A DNA stretch of 64,000 nt from Bacillota bacterium. Lineage in GTDB: Bacteria; Bacillota; Clostridia; Christensenellales; SZUA-584. The position numbers were made by a program, and so were the translations under genes. Within the stretch, counting starts at the first letter, position 1; every line of letters starts with the position of its first letter. The notes under the pieces are model-generated. The model had not been told where the DNA came from, made no database searches, and saw only the letters and a program-made list of their open reading frames with translations. The stretch spans positions 1 through 64,000 of the forward strand of contig JAEWCC010000003.1 of NCBI GenBank assembly GCA_023390815.1, given 5' to 3'. This document shows, one piece after another, positions 9,314 to 17,048 of the stretch.

Positions 9314-9338
9314 AATAGCAGGCTTTGAGCCTGCTATT
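9314..9338. terminator. Hairpin at the end of the BMC operon
   Basis: An 11-bp perfect stem AATAGCAGGCT/AGCCTGCTATT with a 3-nt loop. On the minus strand it is followed by TTAAGTTT, a moderate U-tract. It lies between the DUF1540 gene and the last BMC gene and probably ends the minus-strand operon. Confidence 0.7.
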
Positions 9339-9363
9339 GCTGACTTGTCCCCATACGTTTTTT

Positions 9364-10089
9364 TCAGCCCGTAACGATCTTGACTGAAGCACTGCACCCG
9401 AGCCGGTTCGCGCCCGCATTCAATAGTATGGTTGCGGTCTCCGCATCCTTGATGCCGCCGTCGATCTTGATACCCGTCTTATCGCCGATCACGGAACGCA
9501 CGAACTGCACGTCCTCCACGCACGCTTTCTTGCCCGTAAGCGCGTTACTGATCTTGATAAAATCGACACCGCACTGCACCGCGATGGTCAGCATTTTGAC
9601 CTTTTCTTCGTCGGTCAACAGCCCTTGCTCGTATATGGCCTTAAGCTTTGCCCTGCCGCCCGCAACCGCGACCATTTCACAGAGGTCTTTTTGCACACAG
9701 TCAAAGTCTCCTGATTTGGCGGCGACGATCATCATCGACACGTCGATTTCGGTCGCGCCGTTCATGATTGCTTCCCGAATCTCAGTGCACTTGGCCTTTG
9801 TGGACGCCGCGCCGTGCGGAAAGCCCGCCACCGTGCATACCGCGACGCTGGTGCCGCGCAATAGGTTTGCTGCCATGCCCACGTAATACGGCGAAACACA
9901 TACGTTCGCAAGGCCGTACTGCTTTGCTTCCTCGCAGCCCTTACGGATGGCATCCGCCGCGATATCCGGATTCAGCAGCGAGTGCTCGATCGCGCCCGCC
10001 AGTTCGGAACCTGCTTTCTTTGTATTCATCCCCGCAAGGCGCGCATAGGTCTCCTCCGTTACGCGCGCGATGATGCTCTCAATATCCAT
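9364..10089 (-). CDS. deoC: DeoC-family aldolase with encapsulation-like N-terminus
   Basis: About 241 residues. The start MDIESIIARVTEETYARL can form an amphipathic helix followed by a flexible linker, the pattern of BMC cargo-targeting peptides. The barrel keeps Asp in TEIDVSMMIV, the Schiff-base Lys in FIKISNALTG and the second Lys in GIKIDGGIKD. The last two differ from canonical DERA, as does SMMIVAAK for the usual INVGALK, so aldol specificity may be altered. It is the last gene of the BMC operon, after a BMC-P gene. The longer open frame reaches 10179 but overlaps the BMC-P gene; the ATG at 10089 matches the paralogue start MDIEKIV. Likely makes the aldehyde inside the shell (inference). 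Confidence 0.85.
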   Translation of the reverse strand: MDIESIIARVTEETYARLAGMNTKKAGSELAGAIEHSLLNPDIAADAIRKGCEEAKQYGLANVCVSPYYVGMAANLLRGTSVAVCTVAGFPHGAASTKAKCTEIREAIMNGATEIDVSMMIVAAKSGDFDCVQKDLCEMVAVAGGRAKLKAIYEQGLLTDEEKVKMLTIAVQCGVDFIKISNALTGKKACVEDVQFVRSVIGDKTGIKIDGGIKDAETATILLNAGANRLGCSASVKIVTG

Positions 10090-10112
10090 ATCTATACCCG
10101 CCTTCTGTTCGG

Positions 10113-10406
10113 TCAGTTTTGCAGGGGCATAATCTGCCCATCCACCGCGCAATGATCGATCACCCCGCAGATCGTCCAATCCGCGATGAGCTCGTTATCG
10201 TCAAAAAACATCTTTGTCGCGCCGCCGTCCACGTTGACCAGCACGATATCGCCCGTGCCGGAATTGGCACAGTCGAACGCGATCTCGCGGGGCCCCAAAG
10301 GCGCGCCCGAAAGATCGATGAACTCGACGATCATCAGCTTATGTCCGTAAAACTTATGATCTTTTATTGTGGAAACAACGTTGCCCACAACCCGTGCGAT
10401 TTTCAA
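10113..10406 (-). CDS. BMC-P shell pentamer (EutN/CcmL family), copy 1
   Basis: 97 residues, normal for the pentameric vertex protein that caps the 12 corners of a microcompartment. Family features: N-terminal ARVVGNVVSTIKD, KLMIVEFID, then GTGDIVLVNVDGGA and a C-terminal strand ICGVIDHC. The start codon appears to be TTG, with AGGATG about 8 nt upstream. It lies between a BMC-H gene and deoC in the minus-strand shell operon. Confidence 0.9.
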   Translation of the reverse strand: MKIARVVGNVVSTIKDHKFYGHKLMIVEFIDLSGAPLGPREIAFDCANSGTGDIVLVNVDGGATKMFFDDNELIADWTICGVIDHCAVDGQIMPLQN

Positions 10407-10416
10407 GATTCACATC

Positions 10417-10689
10417 CTACCTCGGGAGTATGGTTTCCACTTCGTCATGCGGACGGGGAATCACATGCACGCTGAACAGCTCGCCCACACGCTTCGCCGC
10501 GGTTGCGCCTGCGTCCACGGATGCCTTGACCGCGCCGACGTCGCCGCGTACCATCACGGTAACGAGGCCGGAGCCGATCTTTTCCTTGCCGATGAGCGTC
10601 ACATTGGCCGCTTTCACCATCGCGTCCGCCGCCTCAATCGCGCCCACGAGCCCCTTCGTCTCAACCATGCCAAGAGCCTGCTTCTCCAT
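10417..10689 (-). CDS. BMC-H shell hexamer, copy 2
   Basis: 90 residues with a single BMC domain, the hexamer that tiles the shell facets. Key segments are [39 protein letters not shown] and SVHVIPRPH, as in PduA/EutM. The open frame extends upstream to 10908, but the ATG at 10689 has GGGGA 8 nt before it and matches the paralogues. Nearly identical to the BMC-H proteins at 10989-11294 and 18972-19250. Confidence 0.95.
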   Translation of the reverse strand: MEKQALGMVETKGLVGAIEAADAMVKAANVTLIGKEKIGSGLVTVMVRGDVGAVKASVDAGATAAKRVGELFSVHVIPRPHDEVETILPR

Positions 10690-10717
10690 CGAAATATCCC
10701 CTTTCAAATTGACCGGC

Positions 10718-10984
10718 TTACCGGTTTTCGTTGTATTCGTCGATGAACCCGACGATCGCCGCATCCGCGGGCACCATGCCCTTGCGGAAAATGAGGCTTG
10801 CCTCCTTGGAGGCGATGAGGTAAACAAAATCGTCGTTCCCCGCCTGACGCGTCTGGTCTGCGGCGACGATGGTCTTGCCGGGCTTGCCGTTCTCAATTGT
10901 CTGCACAAGCAGCAGCTTGATGCCGGACAGCCCCTCGTCCTTGACCGTCGATACGACGGAACCGACTACCCTGCCGGTATACAT
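10718..10984 (-). CDS. BMC-P shell pentamer (EutN/CcmL family), copy 2
   Basis: 88 residues, starting [19 protein letters not shown], with the EutN/CcmL strand pattern ([10 protein letters not shown], then [12 protein letters not shown], ending AIVGFIDEY). It lies between two BMC-H genes; its ATG is only 4 nt after the upstream BMC-H stop, so the two are probably translationally coupled. It diverges clearly from copies 1 and 3. Confidence 0.9.
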   Translation of the reverse strand: MYTGRVVGSVVSTVKDEGLSGIKLLLVQTIENGKPGKTIVAADQTRQAGNDDFVYLIASKEASLIFRKGMVPADAAIVGFIDEYNENR

Positions 10985-10988
10985 CCGC

Positions 10989-11294
10989 TTATTTCTGGGC
11001 CTTCGCGGGCTTCACGGGTTCCGCGCCGGGCAGTATGCTCTCCACGTCCTCATGCGGATGCGGGATCACATGCACCGAGTACAGTTCGCCCACGCGCTTC
11101 GCGGCAGCCGCGCCTGCGTCCACCGAAGCTTTAACCGCGCCGACATCGCCTCGCACCATGACAGTCACGAGCCCTGAGCCGATTTTCTCCTTGCCCATCA
11201 GCGTCACGTTCGCCGCTTTGACCATCGCATCCGCCGCCTCGATTGCGCCCACGAGACCTTTGGTTTCCACCATTCCGAGTGCTTCCTTCGCCAT
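10989..11294 (-). CDS. BMC-H shell hexamer, copy 1
   Basis: 101 residues with one BMC domain ([37 protein letters not shown]). It differs from the other two copies mainly by a short Ala/Pro/Lys tail ([11 protein letters not shown]). AAGGAG precedes the ATG. It follows the PduT-like trimer gene in the operon. Confidence 0.95.
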   Translation of the reverse strand: MAKEALGMVETKGLVGAIEAADAMVKAANVTLMGKEKIGSGLVTVMVRGDVGAVKASVDAGAAAAKRVGELYSVHVIPHPHEDVESILPGAEPVKPAKAQK

Positions 11295-11323
11295 TTTGGT
11301 TCTCCTTCCTGATATCCGCTTGT

Positions 11324-11869
11324 TTAAAATATCGCCTGCAATATATCGGGGTGCGGCGACGGTATCACGACCGTCCTCGCCACCATACCCTGCGTTTCCT
11401 CCAGCTTCGACGACGCCTCGACCGCGAACCGTACCGCCGCAACATCCCCCGTCAGCACCACGAAGCTTTTACCGCCTAATCCGCGGCCCAGCCGGACCTC
11501 GATGAGCTGCACATCCGCTGCTTTGACCGCCGCGTCGGCACTCATCACCGCAGAGGCCAGCGAGAATGTCTCCAGGATGCCGAGCGCGCCTGGGTTGTGG
11601 ATATCCGTTGCCGCGCACATCGCGTCGATCACCTGCCCGTGCACATTGGGGATCACGATGCTGTCCACCAGCGCGTAATCCGCGATCTCTGTGCCCATCG
11701 CAACGGACGACTTAACAGCCGCAACATCGCCCGAAACGATGACGATGTACTTGCCCGCGCAAACCGCCTGCGCGCTCACCAGGGTAACGGCGGCGGCTTT
11801 GAGCATCGCGTCGCCCGCCTCGATGCCTGCCGGTATGGAATTGGTCTCAATCATGCCCAGCGCGTTCAC
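11324..11869 (-). CDS. pduT: BMC-T shell trimer, PduT-like
   Basis: 181 residues with two BMC domains in tandem ([20 protein letters not shown] and, from about residue 94, [20 protein letters not shown]). PduT homologues carry a [4Fe-4S] cluster at the trimer pore, bound by one Cys per subunit in a CPGK-like motif; here VCAGKY supplies that Cys at about residue 37. It is next to pduS, the usual partner, which suggests electron passage across the shell. The start is GTG with AAAGGAG upstream, overlapping the end of pduS. Confidence 0.9.
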   Translation of the reverse strand: MNALGMIETNSIPAGIEAGDAMLKAAAVTLVSAQAVCAGKYIVIVSGDVAAVKSSVAMGTEIADYALVDSIVIPNVHGQVIDAMCAATDIHNPGALGILETFSLASAVMSADAAVKAADVQLIEVRLGRGLGGKSFVVLTGDVAAVRFAVEASSKLEETQGMVARTVVIPSPHPDILQAIF

Positions 11870-11880
11870 TGCAATCTCCT

Positions 11881-13194
11881 TTACGCTCTGATCTCTATAT
11901 AGTTATCTGTCACTTCGCTGACCGTTCCGTCGATGCTTGCATGAATGCGAGCACCGAGCTTGCCTTCCGGTATCTCCGCGACCAACTGGTCCTTGCTTAC
12001 CCGATCGCCCGGCTTTACGGCTGGTATAGATGGCACGCCGATATGCATCTTCAGCGGCAGCCGGACCCACTCCACCGTCAGGCCGCATTCGTCAAGCGGT
12101 GCATCGACGTCGTATCCGGAGAGCCCCATGCGCGCGACCAGCCGCGCTGTCGGTACCTTTACAAACTCCGGCATCACGCTGCCTTTCACCTTCTTCTGCG
12201 GTTTCACGCCCCCCGCAGCCAGCGCGCTTTTAAAGCGCGTCATCATGCGGCTGGGGCTAATGCCGAAGTTGCACGCGTAGTAGGTGCACAGGCCGCAGTC
12301 ACAACAGGAGAACACACCGTTAGGCTCCCCCAGCAGCTTTCCCTGCCCCATTGCCGCCGCGCGCATCGCTTTGTGCGGCTCCACGCCCAGCCCGAGCCCG
12401 TTCCTCGGGCACATCAGCGTACACATGCTGCACTGGCTGCACGCCGCTTTGGCAAGCTGAATATCCATATTGCCGCGGTCGGTTTTCTGCGCGATCAGTG
12501 GATGATCCGCTTTGAGCACGATCACCCCGCCTGTGGTCTTTTGCACGGGTTCGTTCCAGTCGCGGCAGAGCCTGCCCGTCGCCGGGCCACCTACGATCAG
12601 CATATAGCCGTCCAGGCTGTCCGGGCCGCCTGCCGCCGCAACCAGCGATTTCAATGGCGCCCCAATCGGCGCCTTCACTGTGACCGGATGGGCAACCTCG
12701 CCCGCTACCGTAACATAACGCTCTGTCACCGGCACGCCATTCAGCGCGTCCGAGACCTGCGCAAGCGTGGTCACGTTGCACACCACTGCGCCCACGTCGA
12801 GCGGTATGCCGCCAGTCGGCACGACCTTGCCGATCACCTCGTATACAATCTGCTGCTCGTCGCCCGCCGGATAAAAGTTCTCCAGCAAGTACAGCCGCAG
12901 GTTTTTCTCTCCCTGTATCGCCCGCTCCAGTGCGGCGATCGCATCCTTGTTCTTATGCTTGACGCACAGCACGCCTTCCTTTGCGCCGACGGACTGCACC
13001 ATCGCCGCAAGGCCGCGTACGATTCGCGCGGGTTCATGCTGCATCAGCAGCTTATCAACGCGCAGCAGCGGTTCGCATTCCGCGCCGTTCGCGAGCACGA
13101 TCTCTGCCTTGCCCGCCGCCTTGATATGTGTCGGAAATCCGGCTCCGCCGGCGCCTACTATGCCTGCTTCGCGGATTGCGTCTGCCACGTTCAT
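11881..13194 (-). CDS. pduS: PduS-like flavin/iron-sulfur oxidoreductase (RnfC-like)
   Basis: 437 residues. The N-terminus has the Gly-rich NAD/FMN region of the RnfC/NuoF fold (GIVGAGGAGFPTHIK; LANGAECEPLL). Two [4Fe-4S] motifs are visible, CSQCSMCTLMCP near residue 255 and CCDCGLCTYYAC near 300. The C-terminal part resembles the RnfC barrel-sandwich domain. In Pdu systems PduS is a cobalamin reductase and binds PduT. No B12 enzyme is present here, so a role in reoxidising NADH inside the shell and passing electrons to PduT seems more likely (inference). The GGGGA site precedes the ATG. Confidence 0.92.
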   Translation of the reverse strand: MNVADAIREAGIVGAGGAGFPTHIKAAGKAEIVLANGAECEPLLRVDKLLMQHEPARIVRGLAAMVQSVGAKEGVLCVKHKNKDAIAALERAIQGEKNLRLYLLENFYPAGDEQQIVYEVIGKVVPTGGIPLDVGAVVCNVTTLAQVSDALNGVPVTERYVTVAGEVAHPVTVKAPIGAPLKSLVAAAGGPDSLDGYMLIVGGPATGRLCRDWNEPVQKTTGGVIVLKADHPLIAQKTDRGNMDIQLAKAACSQCSMCTLMCPRNGLGLGVEPHKAMRAAAMGQGKLLGEPNGVFSCCDCGLCTYYACNFGISPSRMMTRFKSALAAGGVKPQKKVKGSVMPEFVKVPTARLVARMGLSGYDVDAPLDECGLTVEWVRLPLKMHIGVPSIPAVKPGDRVSKDQLVAEIPEGKLGARIHASIDGTVSEVTDNYIEIRA

Positions 13195-13203
13195 GTCGTT
13201 CCC

Positions 13204-14610
13204 CTATACGATTCTGAAGTTGCCATACAGCACACAGCGTCTCTGCCGCGTGAAGGTCCGCGCGCTCGTGAGACCTTCGCCGGTCGGCGTTGCAATCGTG
13301 AGCGTGGTATAGCCTTCTCCGCCAAAGCCGAGTCCCGCGTAGGACGGCGCGTTCTTGACGAATATCGTGGTGTCGAGCGCCTTCGCCGCCATAGACAGGT
13401 TCGTCACGTTCTGCGAATGCATCATCGCCGTGTGATGACAGCCGTTTTCGGCTTTAATGGCCTTTGCGATGGCTTCGCCAATCGTGTTGACGGTCGCGAT
13501 ACCAAGCACCGGCATCAGCATCTCCACAGTGATGAACGGATGATTCTCGTACACCGCCGCGATGATGAGCCGCGGGTTGCCCGTAAAGGCAACGCCGCTC
13601 TCGCGGAGGATTACCGCCGCGTCCCGTCCGACAAACTTGCGGTTGACGACATATTTACCGTCTTTCTTTTCGAATACTGTATTAACGACTTTATCGATGT
13701 CCGCGCCGGTAATCCGGTACGCGCCATGCTGCTGCATCTCGCGCATCAGTTCCTCGGCGACGGACGTAAACACGAACACCTCTTTTTCGGCGATGCAGAG
13801 CACGTTGTTATCAAAGCTCGCACCATCGACAATGTCTTTGGCCGCCTGCGCGATGATCGCGGTATCATCTACGATCACCGGCGGATTGCCCGGCCCTGCC
13901 GCGATGACCTTCTTGCCGGTCTTCATGGCTACCTTGACGACCGCTTCGCCGCCCGTGATGGACAGCAGCGGAATATCCGGGTGCTCCATGATGACCTTAC
14001 CGGTTTCGATGGTGGGTTCCTTCACCGTGCATATCAACGTCCTGGGACCGCCCGCCTGTGCGATGGCTTCGTTCAAAATGCGCATCGCTTCGGCGGAAAC
14101 TTTTTTGGCCGCCGGATGCGGGTTAAACACCACCGCATTGCCCGCGGCGATCATGCTGATGGCGTTGTTGATGATACTGGAGGGCGGGTTCGTCGAAGGC
14201 GTGATGGAGCCGATCACGCCGAAAGGCGCACTCTCCACCAACGTAAGCCCATAGTCGCCCGAATACGCCGAAGTCCGGAGGTCTTCGATGCCGGGTGTCT
14301 TGTCGGCAGCGAGCAGGTTCTTTTTCACCTTGTCCTCGACCTTACCGTACCCGGTCTCTTCATGGGCCAGCTCCGCAAGGTAACGCGCGTTCTGCCTTGC
14401 CGCCGCTCGCATCGCTTCGATGAGCCTGCCGCGCTGGTCGAGCGACATCCGTATCAGCTGTTGCTGCGCCTCTTTTGCCGCCGCGATGGCCTGCTCGGGC
14501 GTATCACACAGCCAGCCGCACGGGCTGCCTGTCACCACGGGGCCAGTTCCGGCGAGCTGCCTTACCGTATCTTCAACGATATTTCTGATTTGCGCATCCG
14601 TTAAACTCAT
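13204..14610 (-). CDS. CoA-acylating aldehyde dehydrogenase (PduP/EutE family)
   Basis: 468 residues. Converts an aldehyde, NAD+ and CoA to acyl-CoA and NADH in the BMC lumen. The N-terminal stretch DAQIRNIVEDTVRQLAG is an amphipathic helix followed by a Gly/Thr/Pro linker, as in PduP encapsulation peptides. The catalytic Cys is in DNNVLCIAEKEV; the substrate loop SITPSTNPPSSIINN and AAGPGNPP near the cofactor site are typical. The substrate may be acetaldehyde, glycolaldehyde or lactaldehyde depending on which aldolase supplies it. It sits between pduS and a BMC-P gene. Confidence 0.93.
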   Translation of the reverse strand: MSLTDAQIRNIVEDTVRQLAGTGPVVTGSPCGWLCDTPEQAIAAAKEAQQQLIRMSLDQRGRLIEAMRAAARQNARYLAELAHEETGYGKVEDKVKKNLLAADKTPGIEDLRTSAYSGDYGLTLVESAPFGVIGSITPSTNPPSSIINNAISMIAAGNAVVFNPHPAAKKVSAEAMRILNEAIAQAGGPRTLICTVKEPTIETGKVIMEHPDIPLLSITGGEAVVKVAMKTGKKVIAAGPGNPPVIVDDTAIIAQAAKDIVDGASFDNNVLCIAEKEVFVFTSVAEELMREMQQHGAYRITGADIDKVVNTVFEKKDGKYVVNRKFVGRDAAVILRESGVAFTGNPRLIIAAVYENHPFITVEMLMPVLGIATVNTIGEAIAKAIKAENGCHHTAMMHSQNVTNLSMAAKALDTTIFVKNAPSYAGLGFGGEGYTTLTIATPTGEGLTSARTFTRQRRCVLYGNFRIV

Positions 14611-14622
14611 AACAGGACCTCG

Positions 14623-14952
14623 TTATTTCTGAATGTCCGGCGACGACATGTCTCCGGTCTCGAACTTTTTAAATACCAAGTTGCCGCGCAGCTCCACCGA
14701 ATCGATGATCGCGATGATCGCAAGATCGGACGGCTTGCCGTCGGTCTGCGCCGTCTGCCGCGACGAACTGCCGCTGACGCACATAACGACTTCGCCTTCT
14801 CCCGCGCCCACCGTATCGATGGCGACGAGCGGCGCACCCTTCTCCGCAAACGACTCGATGTCGATCGGCACCACAATCAGCAGCTTGAGCCCGAGCAGCT
14901 TATCGGATTTATTCGTACTGACGACGTTTCCCCTGACCCGTGCAAGTATCAT
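14623..14952 (-). CDS. BMC-P shell pentamer (EutN/CcmL family), copy 3
   Basis: 109 residues, a little longer than the other two copies. It begins ILARVRGNVVSTNKSDKLLG and has the GAGEGEVVMCVSGSSSR loop and the IIDSVEL strand typical of EutN. AAGGAGAAACCGC precedes the ATG. It lies between the flavoprotein-like gene and the aldehyde dehydrogenase gene. Confidence 0.92.
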   Translation of the reverse strand: MILARVRGNVVSTNKSDKLLGLKLLIVVPIDIESFAEKGAPLVAIDTVGAGEGEVVMCVSGSSSRQTAQTDGKPSDLAIIAIIDSVELRGNLVFKKFETGDMSSPDIQK

Positions 14953-14963
14953 GCGGTTTCTCC

Positions 14964-15644
14964 TTATTCATCGATCCCGACGCCCAGCTCTTTGGCTGCG
15001 TCGCGCGCAAGCGGCGTTACAATGGCTCCGGGTGCGCACCGAACGCGGGTAAACCCGCTGCGGTGTGCTTCGCCAATCTCCGTTTGGGTCACCAGCGAGA
15101 GTTCGGGCTCCGGCTTGCCTACCGATAGCCCCAGCGATACGATCTTCGCTCCCATGTCCTCAATTGCTTTGAGTGTGTCGTTGAGTTCCGCAAAAAACGT
15201 CCCCCGGCTGAACTTCGGCCGCTCGTAATCGAGCAGCACCCACGCATTTTTATGCCAGAGCAGCGCGCGCATAAACGCCTGCTCATAAAATCCTCTGTCA
15301 TCGCCCTGCGCGATGTTCCTAAGCATCCACAACGGCGGGCAGACCAGCGCGATATCCGCAAAGCCCTTGAGCCGCGCCATCAACCGCTGCTTCTCCTCCG
15401 GCGTTTCACTGCCGACCTTCCACAGCGCATCACTTAATGCCGCAGCCCCTTCGCCCGTGCATAGGGCATCGGTTCCATACTTCTGGAGCAAATACTGTTC
15501 CAGCGGAGCCGCATCCGGTACGAACGACGGCACCAGCGCAAGCGCGCCGCGCTCCACGCTTTGGGGCTGTATCTGCTCGCGTATCACCTGCTCCGCGATA
15601 CGGCGAATGAGGACAATTAATTCTCTCTCTTCGATGTTCATCAT
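14964..15644 (-). CDS. BMC-associated protein, probably flavoprotein-like
   Basis: 226 residues. The N-terminal helix (EERELIVLIRRIAEQVIREQ) resembles a BMC encapsulation peptide. The middle (DIALVCPPLWMLRNIAQG, then MRALLWHKNAWVLLDYE) resembles the flavoprotein fold of PF02441, found in several BMC locus types. The end, IVTPLARDAAKELGV, is a tail motif I associate with BMC accessory proteins. Exact function unknown. Its start overlaps the pduL stop by 4 nt (ATGA), so expression is coupled. The family call rests on pattern resemblance only. Confidence 0.6.
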   Translation of the reverse strand: MMNIEERELIVLIRRIAEQVIREQIQPQSVERGALALVPSFVPDAAPLEQYLLQKYGTDALCTGEGAAALSDALWKVGSETPEEKQRLMARLKGFADIALVCPPLWMLRNIAQGDDRGFYEQAFMRALLWHKNAWVLLDYERPKFSRGTFFAELNDTLKAIEDMGAKIVSLGLSVGKPEPELSLVTQTEIGEAHRSGFTRVRCAPGAIVTPLARDAAKELGVGIDE

Positions 15645-16279
15645 TTTTTAACGAGCTCCAGCAGGTCTCCGTTTTTGATCGCTGCAGCGTTTGCCTCGTC
15701 GGTATCGATATGCAGCTCCAGCGAGTGGCCTTCGCCCGCGCGCACGAGTATGCTGCTCAGCACCGTTTCACGTACACCCCGCTTGCATGCGCTCACAACG
15801 TCTCCGTTTTTCAGCCCGTACGCCGCCGCTTCCGCCGTGGACATGTGAAGATGCCTCGCCGCGACGATCACGCCTTTTTGCAGCGCTACCTCGCCTTTGG
15901 GGCCGACGAGCTTACAGCCCGGCGTCCCGGCGATATCGCCCGACATGCGCACCACCGGCGCGATCCCTGACGCGAACGTATCCGTCATCGATATCTCGAC
16001 CTGCGTATCAGGCCGCTCCGGGCCCAGTATCCGCACGCCGTCGATGCGGCCTTTCGGCCCCACCACCGCAAGCTTCTCCTCGCAAGCGTATTGCCCCGGC
16101 TGGGACAGTGGGCGCAGCTTCTTCAGCGCATACCCCGAGCCGAACAGGGCGTCCCGGTCCGCAGCCGAAAGGTGGATATGCCGCGCCGATACCGCAGCGG
16201 GTATGTAGAATTCTTGATTCCGCGCCAGCGCCACGCAGGTTGCGAGCGTAGTCAGGCGCTTCAGTTCTTCTTTTTCCAT
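15641..16279 (-). CDS. pduL: Phosphate acyltransferase PduL
   Basis: 212 residues. Transfers the acyl group from CoA to phosphate, recycling CoA inside the shell and yielding acyl phosphate. Two PduL domains are visible, each with zinc-binding His motifs: VSARHIHLS near residue 30 and VAARHLHMS near 138. The linker MTDTFASGIAPVVRMSGDI is typical. The N-terminus (EELKRLTTLATCVALAR) may act as a targeting helix. No acyl/acetate kinase gene is in the window; the housekeeping enzyme may take the product. Confidence 0.95.
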   Translation of the reverse strand: MEKEELKRLTTLATCVALARNQEFYIPAAVSARHIHLSAADRDALFGSGYALKKLRPLSQPGQYACEEKLAVVGPKGRIDGVRILGPERPDTQVEISMTDTFASGIAPVVRMSGDIAGTPGCKLVGPKGEVALQKGVIVAARHLHMSTAEAAAYGLKNGDVVSACKRGVRETVLSSILVRAGEGHSLELHIDTDEANAAAIKNGDLLELVKK

Positions 16280-16282
16280 GGC

Positions 16283-16927
16283 TTAATGTTTGGGCTGGCC
16301 GTATGTCTTGTGAATGTTGACGGCGTCCTGTGTCTGCTCCTCCGTCATGATGGCGGGTTCGCCCGCGGCCTTCGCCGCAAGGTAGGTCTTCGCGGCATCC
16401 TCCATATACACGGCGGCATACAGCGCTTCCTTGAGATCTTTGCCCACCGCGATGACGCCGTGGTGCTTGAGGATTACCGCGCGTCGGTCACCGATGTATT
16501 TCACCGTCTGTACGCCCATATCGAGGCTCGCGGCGGAACAATACGGCGCGACGTTGACAGCGCCCAGCGTCACGTTCGCAAGCGTCGTGACGGCGGCGGG
16601 AAGCGTATCGCCGAGCAGCCCGGCCGCGGTAGCATAAGGCTGATGGGTATGGATGATCGCATTGACATGCGTCATAAGCTCGTATATGTACAGCAGCGCG
16701 ACCGTATCAACAGACTCACGCAGCTTACCTTCGATGCGGTTGCCCTTGATATCGACGACAACGATATCCCTGGGCTTCATGCCTTCGTAGGATAATCCGG
16801 AAGGCGTAATGAGGATGTGTCCGTTTGGCATGCGCATGCTGACATTGCCGCCCGAGAGGCTGATCAGCCCGCTCTTTTTAATTTCCAAAGCGGTTTCAAT
16901 GACCATCTTTTTTTGGTTTTCGTACAT
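16283..16927 (-). CDS. Class II aldolase (L-fuculose-phosphate aldolase-like)
   Basis: 214 residues, the FucA length. Zinc-dependent cleavage of a ketose 1-phosphate to dihydroxyacetone phosphate and a small aldehyde is likely. Motifs: SGGNVSMR (phosphate binding), LITPSGLSYEGM, zinc ligands in IIHTHQPYATA and in LKHHGVIAVG. The related L-ribulose-5-phosphate 4-epimerase (AraD) shares this fold; the short length and the neighbouring pduL favour an aldolase, but AraD activity is possible given the ulaE gene nearby. First gene of the pduL-to-deoC operon, behind a strong promoter with two operator-like boxes. Confidence 0.82.
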   Translation of the reverse strand: MYENQKKMVIETALEIKKSGLISLSGGNVSMRMPNGHILITPSGLSYEGMKPRDIVVVDIKGNRIEGKLRESVDTVALLYIYELMTHVNAIIHTHQPYATAAGLLGDTLPAAVTTLANVTLGAVNVAPYCSAASLDMGVQTVKYIGDRRAVILKHHGVIAVGKDLKEALYAAVYMEDAAKTYLAAKAAGEPAIMTEEQTQDAVNIHKTYGQPKH

Positions 16928-16984
16928 GGTTTACCCCCTGAAGTTTTGATAACATGAGGTATCGATGAGTGCTAACAAAAGGCG

Positions 16985-17017
16985 TGACATTTGTCATTAC
17001 TAATATAACATATGTCA
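16985..17017 (-). promoter_or_regulatory. Two operator boxes at the aldolase/BMC promoter
   Basis: TGACATTTGTCA (16985-16996) and TAACATATGTCA (17006-17017) are 12-bp palindrome-like boxes of the motif shared across this locus. The second overlaps the -10 and spacer, the first covers the start-site region. This suits repression by a SorC-type regulator relieved by a sugar phosphate (inference). Confidence 0.7.
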
Positions 17018-17030
17018 ATACAACTGTCAA
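17002..17030 (-). promoter_or_regulatory. Sigma-A promoter of the aldolase-to-deoC BMC operon
   Basis: On the minus strand TTGACA (17025-17030) and TATATT (17002-17007) are 17 nt apart. It lies about 75 nt upstream of the class II aldolase start, so the shell operon can be transcribed separately from the epimerase-to-Gfo genes upstream. Confidence 0.75.
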
Positions 17031-17048
17031 CGCAAGCGGATGGCTTCA

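Noticed and set aside
11941..14604. Plus-strand open frame of 887 codons opposite pduS and the aldehyde dehydrogenase gene
   Set aside because: It is the antisense shadow of two well-supported genes. Its protein is rich in Arg/His/Ala without family motifs, as expected from a G+C-rich reverse frame.
16283..16927. Confident call of AraD (L-ribulose-5-phosphate 4-epimerase)
   Set aside because: Length (214) and motif spacing fit the FucA-type aldolases better; kept only as an alternative.
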